Shown here: one piece after another, positions 23,802-33,601 of the stretch
Layout of the letters: each line of letters begins with the position of its first letter
How positions within the stretch are numbered: position 1 is the first letter of the stretch
Assembly: GCA_900618795.1 (NCBI GenBank)
Contig: UYJD01000001.1
Location: 1,531,162-1,595,161 of the forward strand
Direction of reading: 5' to 3'
DNA length: 64,000 bases
Origin: Cyanodermella asteris
Taxonomy: Eukaryota > Ascomycota > Lecanoromycetes > Ostropales > Stictidaceae
Made by a program: the position numbers and the translations under genes
The notes under the pieces: model-generated
What the model was told of the DNA's origin: nothing
Database searches by the model: none
The model's input: only the letters and a program-made list of their open reading frames with translations

Positions 23802-24965
23802 GGTTGACGCGCCAGCTGCTGCTGGGAGAAAAGGGACATTCAGTAATACATTGAAGCGGCCAGGTTGTCATCGAGAACGGAAATTCAGTAGTTTCACGCG
23901 GAGGTTGCTCCGATGCGGATTGCGAGGCTGACGAAATCGCATTTCACGCATCTGATTCAGTAGGCACAACAAACAAGCAAGTATACATTTGACTGCAACG
24001 CGCTCACGGTCTTGTAACTCTTTTCTTCGCGTCCTCAAGCGCTTTCTCAAGTACAATTACAACTAACAAGCTACACCGCACCAGATTCATATCCGCAAAC
24101 GTCATTCTGTCGCGAATAAGCTACTGACGACGCTTCGAGAGCTCGTTGTGCCGGATGGAGAACGTTGCTGTAGCGTCCGATGAAGATCGCAGAGTCCCAA
24201 CACCCAGAGTTCCGAGGCTACTGCGTCTTGCGTTCAACCGTGGCGAGAGTAGCGAGCGTGAATTGGGTCCGCCATTGCCAGAAAGTCGCAGCCCTTGCAA
24301 TTTTCGGGCACAGTGTGCGACATCTCCCTTTTTATTTTCCCACAGAACAAGAAGCACCGCTTCACTTTGGTATTTTGGGGGCACTGGCATGCGTAGAGGA
24401 TGGTGTCGCGCTGGCACATTGTAGGAGCCTAGTTCAGGCTCGTCAAGAATGTATGGAAATTGAAGGAAATAGGATCAACGCGTCGGGTAGGTCGAGGAGC
24501 GTTGCTGGTATCCGATGCGAGAACAGAGACGGAAAAGCAGTATTTAGACATGTTGTCTGATTTCGACAGTACCGCGACAAGCCATTAGAAGTTGCGTGGC
24601 ACGTGGGTCAAAGACAAAGAAAATGCTAAACGTCTAGATTAAAGCTCAAAGCGAAGTCAAACAACGCCCTTGATTGCGTTTAAAAACAACAAGCAGCACA
24701 CAACTCCGGGCAAGAAGTTTCTCGGTGGTACCAGCACAGGGTCGACAGTCGCGTGTCAAAAATCTCTGATGCTGGGACAAGCGGCGTTTACCATGGCCAC
24801 TGGACAAGACTCTTGAATCCGAGACACGAAGCCGACGGTCTCTACCGGCCCATACAAAAGAACCCATTGTCACAATTTCGGAGCGTGAAATCCGGATCCG
24901 AAGCACATATGACTATGTCGCTCATTGAGTCTATTTATGTAATTCATAATCTGTGTATAGCTAGA
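23802..24965. other. Intergenic: SDR promoter and GPCR 3' flank
   Basis: About 1.2 kb lies upstream of the SDR start and downstream of the GPCR stop (both minus strand). Short open frames near 24120-24560 have no gene-like features. Confidence 0.45.
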
Positions 24966-26497
24966 TCAGACTCGATCCGAGCCCCGATCCTGAAAATCAA
25001 CGGCCTTGGGTACGGAAGGCTGTATTGAAATATTGCGCGAAAATTCGTCTTGGTCATCGTCAACCAATATCGAATCCCGCACGTTCGTCAATGAAGACAT
25101 AGCTGACTGTCTCTGTCTTTGCGCTCGGTATTCCTCCCTTTCGATGGCCAGACGCTGCTTAGCAAATATAGCACTTTGTCGTTGCTCAGCAGTCTTGTCC
25201 CATTCTTTCGAATCGAAGAAGCTCGAAGGTCTCCATTGGTCACGGATGTGCAGCCAAACCGGGATGCCGCGCTCGACTTCCGAGTTGCTGCCTGGCCTCT
25301 CAAAGACCCAGACGGCCACAGACATAAATGTGCATTGAAGGGCGATGAAGGTGGAACTGAGGCCTGCCAGGACAGGAACAGGGTGTAACACAAAGTACAC
25401 CTTATATGTCATGGCGTGATAGATGAACGGAAAAGTCCAGTACAGGAAGTATACCAGCGGATACACCCACAGCCGCCGCAATCTTCTCAGAACTTCGTCG
25501 GCAGATTTGCTGACGCTGTCTGTTGCCATGGAATCGTCCGTACCCGTGCTGTCCAAGTTTCCTGGCTTAACCTCCGCCTCGATAAGGTCATTGACGCGTA
25601 ACTCGGGAACAGATCGCTCCAACGGTGCAGATCGATGGGCCTGGTTCGGTCCAGAGCTGTCTCCCGGCATGCTTTCTAGATAAAGAGGGCTGTTGGTCAT
25701 CGAAGCTGGAGGAGACATGATGTCATTTGCGCTCCGTGGTTGAATATTTGACCTGGAACTCTCATCATCGGGTCGCCTGAGCAGTATCATGAAGGAACGA
25801 TGCTTTGATTTGACGTAGATGAAGAGCCACAGGACCGCCCCCGAACTTGTAAAGAGCATTACGTATCTTGGGATCCAGGCGAGGCCCAACCTATACCAGA
25901 ATGGCCGGATAGGAAGATAGCATGTAGTACTCTGGTTGATATAGCCGCTGTCATTCACAAACGCGAGGCCAGCAGCAAGGATCGGCATAGCGAACCAGAG
26001 GAAGCAGCCGAGGATGGAAAGGCCTTTGACTAGTGTTGTGGACTGATGCAGTCGGGTAGCGACTCCAAAGACGACATAGCTAAGCATGGCCGTCAATGTG
26101 CAATCTAAGATGAGTTAGTGCGCATGTTCCAGGTATGTGACTTTGTACATGACGGCTCCTTACCGGACATCTCAATCGCCCACGCGATCATGAATCCTTC
26201 GGCCTGACACCAAGCGCTGTCTCTCATTAGACCAGTCGGCTGATATACAAGCCAGTAGACGCTATAGGTGAATTGCCAGAACGCCTTGAACCAGTCGGCG
26301 ATGAGCAGGATGATGATGAAAACGAGTGTAGGCCTCCAAGGACGTCGAAAAAGGACGAAGATGGTATATCCGCCAAACAGAATACTGATCAAAGCGGTTG
26401 CGACTGACCACGACGCCCGCCATTCTGATGCGGTCACGGAGATATTGAAGGTCGGGTCCAATGGCGAACCCAGTCTCGTAGCGGAGCCGGCGCCCAT
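24966..26497 (-). CDS. Git3/Gpr1-type seven-transmembrane receptor
   Basis: This is a predicted plasma-membrane G-protein-coupled receptor of the fungal glucose/nutrient class that signals through a G-alpha to cAMP. Exons 26497-26164 and 26104-24966 (59-bp intron inside TM3) give 490 residues. Seven hydrophobic helices are visible: five in the N-terminal half, then a loop of about 150 residues rich in Ser/Pro/Asp, then two more (starting LWVYPLVYFLYW and VLAGLSSTFIALQ). This long third cytoplasmic loop is characteristic of Git3/Gpr1 receptors. A Cys before TM3 (WCQAEG) and one in the second outer loop (TTCYLP) can form the usual disulfide. The tail is charged, about 100 residues. The start is the first ATG (MGAGSATRLG); the frame is open upstream without an ATG. 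The ligand cannot be inferred; a cAMP-receptor-like class is the alternative. Confidence 0.85.
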
Positions 26498-28332
26498 GTT
26501 AAAGAGTCGGTAATGCCGTGTTCTCAAAGCTATTCGAGGCGCGGATAGAGTTGCTCAAGGCGTGAGGCGACGGGGAATTTGGCGAGGCGCAGAGAGCGAA
26601 TGGAGTGGCCGACTGATAGGCATTGTTCGTGTATTATTCAACAAGGCCGTATACCTGGCGACCAGCGAGACGAGGTGGAAAGGAAGGAATGGCAACGACT
26701 TGAGAAGTCGAGAGCAGGTGCAATGTTGCAGGCGGAAGATATTTCTTGCAGCGCTGCAAACGGACGGCCCCCGTCTCGCGCACGTGTGACGCAGGTTAGC
26801 CGCCCTTTCGGTCAGAAGCGCAGGGAGGAGAACTTTTCCTCTCGACCACATCTGGAGAGAGCGTCGATCATTAGCGCAATACGGCTCTGCAATTGCAGGC
26901 GGGCGGCGAGAAAGTTTGGTGCCGAGCCATCTGATGTGAGATCGGCAGACGAATCATGGCCGATGTAAGCGAGTGCGGTTGTCGGAATCAGAATCCGCGG
27001 CTCGTGAGAAGAACTCTCAACACGCGTTACCGACGGCTTGTCGAGTCCTGTCGCTGCAAGCTCTTGATGCGGGTCGTCCAATCATACCTGGACAGTAGTC
27101 CGCACAACTGTAGTGGCTGCCAATTATGCAAGGCTTGCTGTCTTACGCACACTATGATTTTGAGGCATGCTGCCAAACGTCAGGTGGAGACGCCGTAGTG
27201 TTGTCTGAAAGCATCGGGCCGCCCTGATCCGGAGTATGTTGCCGACGACGCCATTTCCACCCCAAGTTTGGCGCGGTGCCGAGCTCTGAATAAGAGATGT
27301 GGCGGATGAAGCAAATCAGCAGTAGGACGGTGGAGACAATGGGATGAGACGTAGCATATGGGCCTAGGACTAAGCACGATGGAAGCATACGCTTTTTGCC
27401 GGCCGAGTTCAGTGAGGACTCGGAATCAAAGTCGCGTAGATAACATGTCTAAAGCCCGTCTTGGCGAGGCTCGAGCCTTCACGGCAGGCGCACTTCACGC
27501 TGCTCCTTCCTCCTCTCCGAATATTGAGATATTGGGCGTCCAAATCCATCGAGGCAAATATATCGTCTACTAAGCAGCTGCCCGCAGCATTCAAGCTCGA
27601 CCCATGCGTCGACAACATCGGCCCATTCAGGCCATGCTTTCTGTATTGTCACTTGTGACAAATCGTAAGAATAGCTCTTCGGAATCGAAAGCTACTTGTG
27701 GGTATTGACATGTCTCATCTATTCATCGTGAACAACGGGAAATCCATCCGTCCGCATGCCATTGTCAACGGTGCAGTCCGACCCACGGAGACTCAGTATC
27801 TCAACCCCTTTTCGCACCTTCGTCACACTATTCCTAGCATCAAGTCCGACTTTCCGGCATGGCATGCTGACCCTGTGTACATGGCGCCTTCCCCATATGT
27901 ATCATCTTCAGACCGGCTACTGTATTTCGCCAGACTACATCTTGAACACATATGACAGGCTTTGGCACACCGCTTGAGAAAGTGTGTGCGCGTGATCAAT
28001 TGAGACAAGCAAATCAATGCCGCTGAAGCGCCGGGTAGGTAGCAAATGCAAATATCATTGAGCTGTTGCCGGTCACGCGATGGCTACCTATCTTCACTCT
28101 CCTTCCTTGGGTGATTCACGCCGCTGTCCAGCCAATTTCCTGCGACAACAGAAGGAAGCCGAACACAACAATAACTTCGCGTTTGCCACCGCTGCCGCAT
28201 TCTTACCCTCTTCCATCGCTTGAGGCTCGTTTCTTTCCTCCACCCATCGCTCGCTCGTTGAACCCCGGCGCAGATCGCATTGCGGCCCAGCTGCAGCGTT
28301 TAAAACGAACCGTCATTCCCCATCTTCAGTGA
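26498..28332. other. Divergent intergenic region
   Basis: This is 1.8 kb between the GPCR (minus) and the large protein starting at 28333 (plus). Open frames of 60-130 codons occur on both strands, without domains. The final 200 bp are pyrimidine-rich, as in a leader. Confidence 0.45.
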
Positions 28333-31028
28333 ATGCTCCGTCCCTCGGGCACAATGGAGCCCGCGAAGAGCAAATCCCACTCTGCGACGCCAACAAAAGC
28401 AGTCCAAGCAGGCCCCGTCGCTCCTTCCCAGGCTTCGCTGGAACGTGGCGAGCTCCCTCACAGGGACTCGCAGCACAACTTCCTCGAACGCCGTGCTGCG
28501 CGTAAAGCAGAGCTGAGGTAGGCTCACAACTTCTGATGTTTATACCTTAGGCACTGACCATTCGGCCTAGATCTAGACCTCAAACCTACAGCAGCATCGC
28601 GAATGGCAATCCATATAGTGATGACGACGATGGAGATGCAGTGGATGTACCCAATGTCCCGAAAATCCCACAGCAATATGCAGCTGCAGCTAGCCCAAGG
28701 CCGCCAACTACGCCACCGTCACAGCTGAATCTATCTCAACCTGGCTCCCTCAATCGATTCGCAGACCCTGGGTTTGGCCATGATCAGCGAAACTACAACC
28801 AAGAGAGGCTTGAACAGCGAAATGGAGGTCGTGAGCCTGTCGCTTACCAAAATTGTTCCCCTCAGCGTCATGCACATCGACCTTCAGCTCATGCTGCAAA
28901 TGCCCCAAGACAGATTCTCCAATATCCAACGCCAATGATCTCCGACCCGACGAAGAGCAATTTGCCTCGAATGCCCGTCTTTGCAGTGTCAAGTGCATTC
29001 GATGATCTACACAACGTTCGCCTCCAGCTTGCACCCACTGATCCCGAAAAGCTAGGACCTATCGCTGTGGATAAAGAAGGCTTTTGGATGTTCTGGCTGC
29101 GCTATCCATCTGGCCGCCCTGGGGGCCAGTGGTTCAAAACAGACCTCGCGGTTGCTACAAACGTGGATCCGCGCATCTTCTGTCCTTCCGTTCACGAAGA
29201 TCTTATCAGAGCCTGCGACGAAGGTCGTAATGAGCAAGAGGTATCGGCTTACTGCGAGCTTCTCTGGAAGAGTATGGATTCCGGTCGCCAACGCGTGCTG
29301 GAGAGGCACGCTCGAGACAACCCGGCATTCATGGATCCTTCTCAGAGCCCGGCCAGGTCCTTTCACAACGGATCTCCCGTCGATCGTGGTAGGTCCGCAT
29401 CTGCTGGCACCGTATTGCGTCCCATTCTCAAATCACCGGTCCGCGGTAGAGATGATCGCTCGTCCGCCGAGTCGTCGCGGAACGTCATGTTCGATCTCTA
29501 CAGAACAAAGACGGACAGCAGGGATGGCTTGCCGACTGAAGTCACGTTTCGCCCTGCCACTCGACCATACCAAAAGGCCCAGGCGGTCTTATCTGCTCAA
29601 CAAGATGCACATGCCCAGTATTTTCAACAGCAGCGCATTCCAAACTCTCGGGCAGCCGATGGACCAAATTCGTCGGCTGCTGCAGTGCCTGGAAGGCATG
29701 GAGAGCAGCATATGTACCGGTCGTCTTCAGAACAACGTACGCCTATCCAATTTGGCAGCTTCGAAACACTGCAAAATCGTTCTCCAGGGGCATTTCCGTG
29801 GCAGCGTCCGGTTGTCAACCAGTCAGCAGAAAGCTCACCTTTCAGGGACAATTCGCCACTTACTGCCCTGCCACCTCCCTTGTTCAACGATCCGTTCCAT
29901 CAATATCAGTCGCAGAATGCCTTCGAGGCGCCCGGCCCCCGAGTGGACATGTACGGCAACGTTCCGCAGCACAGCCCCTCTCGATCGGCTTACTCTTCTT
30001 CGCCGACCAAGCAGTCAGGGAGCGAGTTTGCAGCTCCAGATGAGCTGGTAGACAAATTTCCCGGTCGGTTAGGTGGCGAGGGCGATAGAGACTCTAACAC
30101 AACCCTGCTTCCACGAGCAACTAGCGGAGGGCTGCCAACAAAGTTCTTTGGTCCGCCAGGGCCGTCGCATAGCAGTCATCCACCGGACCCAGCTCAGATT
30201 CAGCCTTCGGCCCTTTCACCCATCCACAAGTTCGCTGGTCGCGCAAACAAATGGCTTGGCCGCAAGCTTAAGGAGCAGCCAAGCCAGATCATGCGCAGTA
30301 TGACCGATCGACTCACAAGGAGCACTTCGGTCACTATTCGGTCGCCGAGTCCTCGACCGAATGTCAACTCCACCCGACGCGCCAGTGCGAGCGCGATCGA
30401 TGAAAGTCAGCTACCTAAGATTTCCATCAGTCCTGACAGGCAAATGCTGTTGCTAGGTAAGGTGGAATTCATACTTAATCAGACAGCGAACACATTCATG
30501 ATGCAACAAAAAGAAGACGGCCGCGTCAAGCCAGAGTCTGTCGTGAAAATCACCAGGAAATGGTATCGAAGCAATCGTCCGTTGCCAACTGAGTTCATGT
30601 TCGATCTGAAGACTCAAATGGAGCTCGTACAAATGAACGAAGATACCTTCATGTTTCACACCCCTTCCGGCTCGTCAATCATGTCTCGCGCAGCCCTTCT
30701 GCAATCATGGCGCAACGTGTTGCGCGAGTTGGAAGGCAGAACATTCTGTCTGCCAGATCACGCGCTCAAAAAACTCATGATCGACGCGTTTCGCATTCTT
30801 GAGATGCTTGGTGGCGATGTGAATGCCCATCTCGAGTTCAGAAGGATCCAAACCATGATATCTGACGCCGCCGCTCGAGTCGCCCGCGAGAAGGCAAAAA
30901 CAAATGAGGACGAAGTCAAGCTGACTCATGGCGAAACACGCAAGCTCGAGGTACCGCCGACACTGAGCAAGCGTGGCATCGACGACGATGAAGATGAGTT
31001 TTACGCCGATGGCATTTACAGAGGCTAG
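28333..31028 (+). CDS. Large conserved-looking protein, unknown function
   Basis: I do not recognise a named domain. Exons 28333-28517 and 28571-31028 (53-bp intron) give 880 residues; a second in-frame ATG at 28354 would shorten it by seven. The splice restores R-SRPQTYSS across the intron. Three ordered blocks stand out from disordered Pro/Ser/Gln sequence: about residues 190-280 (GFWMFWLRYPSGRPGGQWF, then a helical stretch with YCELLWKSMDSGRQR); 550-590 (KFAGRANKWLGRKLKEQ); and 630-800 (ISPDRQMLLLGKVEFIL, TRKWYRSNRPLPTEFMFDL, a possible compact globular fold). The C-terminus is acidic (DDDEDEFYADG). No signal peptide or membrane helix is present, so it is likely cytoplasmic or nuclear, possibly a scaffold. 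Many SP/TP sites suggest phosphoregulation. Confidence 0.8.
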
Positions 31029-32023
31029 AGAGATGTGCAGGCTTTGTGAAGAGCGACATTTTCATTTGCCTGTGTCGCGTCAGCCTGTCCCTTGGCCTTG
31101 CCGCATGTTCACATTCCTGCTTTACGACTGAACAGTTCGTTTGAAACCTCGGCAACGGCTCAACGAACCCTCTGTGATAGCTCAACAACGATGCAGTCGT
31201 TGAAAAGAGGAACCTGTGCTCACAAATCGCGGTAAATTATCCTGGTTATGGGCTGAACATCAAGCGATCTCTGTGAAAACCGCCGTCACCGACTGATGTT
31301 GAGCACTCTTTTCACCTCCCAGGCACCCTTGTCAGCCCATTGCATTGGGAATCCGGAGTCTGACTTCACAACGGTCTCACCGGAAGCTGCCCGATCCAAG
31401 GTATTACGTAAATGCGGACACATCGGTGCATGGCTACCAATCCGCCATCTTTTGACATAAATACTCCATATGACCAGATCTCTCGACTCGTTGTGAAGGT
31501 TATCGGTCGTTCGTATTTTCCAAGACCAGCAGACATTGTCGGGCGAAAGTAGAAAGGGAACGAGGATCGGACCCCTTGTCTGTTGTCTCAATCTGGAGAA
31601 ATTGTTTCGTCTACGCTACGTTGTTGACACATCTTTCACCGCGCAAGGCTGCCTAGGAAAGAACCTAGCACTAATGATAGGTGAAATGTGGTCGTTCAAA
31701 CAAGACTGTCGCGCCAGAGAGGTGCGTGATTTGGTCTTGTCTACCATATTGGTTGAGCCTTGGAATTGGTGAGATCTCGTTGGTAAAATTCAGTTAATAA
31801 GAGAATAATAACATGGTACATATGAATGCGCCCGTTTGAGTCGCAACACTTTCTCTTGCGCACGATGCGAGACCTTCGTTGTGATTCACAGGAAGATCAG
31901 CAGCTTGGGCAACATGCTAGAGCGATACTACGAGGCGTTTGTCTACCACAGAACAAGCTCCTGACGACGCGCCCAAATTGTATTCATAGATCTCATATTT
32001 GCACAAAGCACGTTGTGTCCTTG
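31029..32023. other. Intergenic flank left of the transposon
   Basis: This is the 3' flank of the large protein gene. No gene is supported. The sequence becomes AT-richer towards the transposon. Confidence 0.45.
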
Positions 32024-32035
32024 TACATGTATCCC

Positions 32036-32052
32036 GGAAAGTATGTATCCAT
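32036..32052 (+). repeat. Left terminal inverted repeat core
   Basis: GGAAAGTATGTATCCAT, the exact reverse complement of 33201-33217. Imperfect similarity continues outward to the TA at 32024 and inward for about 12 more bases. Confidence 0.8.
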
Positions 32053-32162
32053 TTTTTGCTTGGCACCAGCACCACGTACTTCAACGTTGCCTAACTCGGT
32101 CAATATGAGGCCGTTAATTCATGTAAATAGTTCATAATAAAGGTTTTGATTTGCTCTATCTG

Positions 32163-33128
32163 CTAGTACTTTGTTTGTCTACCGTAGACAAGTTTGACCT
32201 GCTCGAGGCGGTCTTTCATTAAGTTAGTTAGCTGCTNNNNNNNNNNNNNNNNNNNNNNNNNNNNNNNNNNNNNNNNNNNNNNNNNNNNNNNNNNNNNNNN
32301 NNNNNNNNNNNNNNNNNNNNNNNNNNNNNNNNNNNNNNNNNNNNNNNNNNNNNNNNNNNNNNNNNNNNNNNNNNNNNNNNNNNNNNNNNNNNNNNNNNNN
32401 NNNNNNNNNNNNNNNNNNNNNNNNNNNNNNNNNNNNNNNNNNNNNNNNNNNNNNNNNNNNNNNNNNNNNNNNNNNNNNNNNNNNNNNNNNNNNNNNNNNN
32501 NNNNNNNNNNNNNNNNNNNNNNNNNNNNNNNNNNNNNNNNNNNNNNNNNNNNNNNNNNNNNNNNNNNNNNNNNNNNNNNNNNNNNNNNNNNNNNNNNNNN
32601 NNNNNNNNNNNNNNNNNNNNNNNNNNNNNNNNNNNNNNNNNNNNNNNNNNNNNNNNNNNNNNNNNNNNNNNNNNNNNNNNNNNNNNNNNNNNNNNNNNNN
32701 NNNNNNNNNNNNNNNNNNNNNNNNNNNNNNNNNNNNNNNNNNNNNNNNNNNNNNNNNNNNNNNNNNNNNNNNNNNNNNNNNGGCTCCCTCATGTCCGTGA
32801 CATTTAGGTCGATCTCCTTAAGTCTTTCGGCGGTCTAACTTCGTCGATTCTCGCTGCCTCTAAGCGCGTCTTTCTAGGTGAAGTCCGGTCTACGTCTTAA
32901 TTGACGATATAGCCTATCTGTCTATTCTATAGACATTTTGCGTGGCCTCCTTAAGCGATATATCGATGCCTAGGTCTCCGGCCGTTTATCGCGCTTCTGC
33001 CATATCGACTTCACGGTATTATACGATATACCCTTATTTTCGGCGATCTAGGTAAGTTTAATACCATTACGCTTTGCGCCGATGATTGAATTACGTTCTC
33101 CGACAGTTAATTCACGTAATGAGGCCAT
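32163..33128 (-). pseudogene. Tc1-type transposase, multiply stopped
   Basis: ATG is at 33128 and the terminal stop at 32163-32165. In the readable 5' part (33128-32782, about 115 codons) there are five in-frame TAG codons, at 33048, 32970, 32922, 32874 and 32835 (lowest base of each). All five are TAG with no other stop type and no frameshift, the pattern expected when repeat-induced point mutation turns CAG or TGG into TAG. An N-terminal helix-turn-helix and the GRPRK-like linker of Tc1 transposases are still readable; the DDE catalytic core falls in the gap, so its residues cannot be judged. Confidence 0.75.
32237..32781. other. Assembly gap (545 N)
   Basis: A run of N inside the transposon. 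It is probably a scaffolding gap caused by the repeat; the true length may differ, though the transposase spacing suggests 545 is close. Confidence 0.95.
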
Positions 33129-33200
33129 ATTTGCTACGTTCTACTTGTTCTACGCGGTCTGGTTTTGTTGGTCTTGGACGCCGATCACGCCAAGGACGGA

Positions 33201-33217
33201 ATGGATACATACTTTCC
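33201..33217 (-). repeat. Right terminal inverted repeat core
   Basis: ATGGATACATACTTTCC, partner of 32036-32052. The outer 8 bases (ATACATAC) also have a nearby inverted copy at 33223-33230, making a local hairpin at the element's end. Confidence 0.8.
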
Positions 33218-33229
33218 AGCTAGTATGTA

Positions 33230-33601
33230 TGAACTGACGGACCGTGGTGAGGATAGCTGGCCAGCTGGCTTGGCAGGTGGCAGGCAGCGCAATTCGGGCA
33301 GCTGACCGACGTGAGCCTTCTGCAAACGTCACCGGGCTTCACATCCGTCATCTCCGTTTTCTGTTTCGACTTCCTGCTTGTCCACTTACACATCCCATAT
33401 TCTCTGAACGCGAACTGCGCTGGCAACCACGACGTTTGTACATCCGTCGCCGCTGCTGTTCACGATGCCCACGTCAAATATCGCGCGACTGCTCCCGTTC
33501 TCCGGCCTGTTGCTCCCGTTCGAGGCACATGCATTTCGCTAAAAGCATCCCTTTCTGCCTACTAGGACAACTCCAGAAATCATCCTTATCTACCTTCTGC
33601 C
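33230..33601. other. Promoter and leader of the DDHD gene
   Basis: About 370 bp lies between the transposon end and the ATG at 33602, pyrimidine-rich over its second half (CCCGTTCTCC-like runs around 33490-33600). The transposon therefore sits immediately upstream of this gene's promoter. Confidence 0.5.

Larger units (their letters stand above)
32026..33227 (-). mobile_element. Tc1/mariner DNA transposon relic with RIP-like damage
   Basis: Inverted ends share a 17-bp identical core (32036-32052 and 33201-33217), continuing inward with CTTGGC at matching offset on both sides. TA dinucleotides at 32024-32025 and 33228-33229 fit the TA target duplication of Tc1/mariner. Between them, on the minus strand, are the start (MASLRELTVGERN, then GISYNTVKSIWQKRDKRPE and RRPRKMS) and end (QLTNLMKDRLEQVKLVYGRQTKY region) of a Tc1-type transposase. 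The start-to-end spacing of 966 bp, with the gap counted as 545, fits the family's usual length of about 320-340 codons. The middle is hidden by N's. It is a dead copy. Confidence 0.75.
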
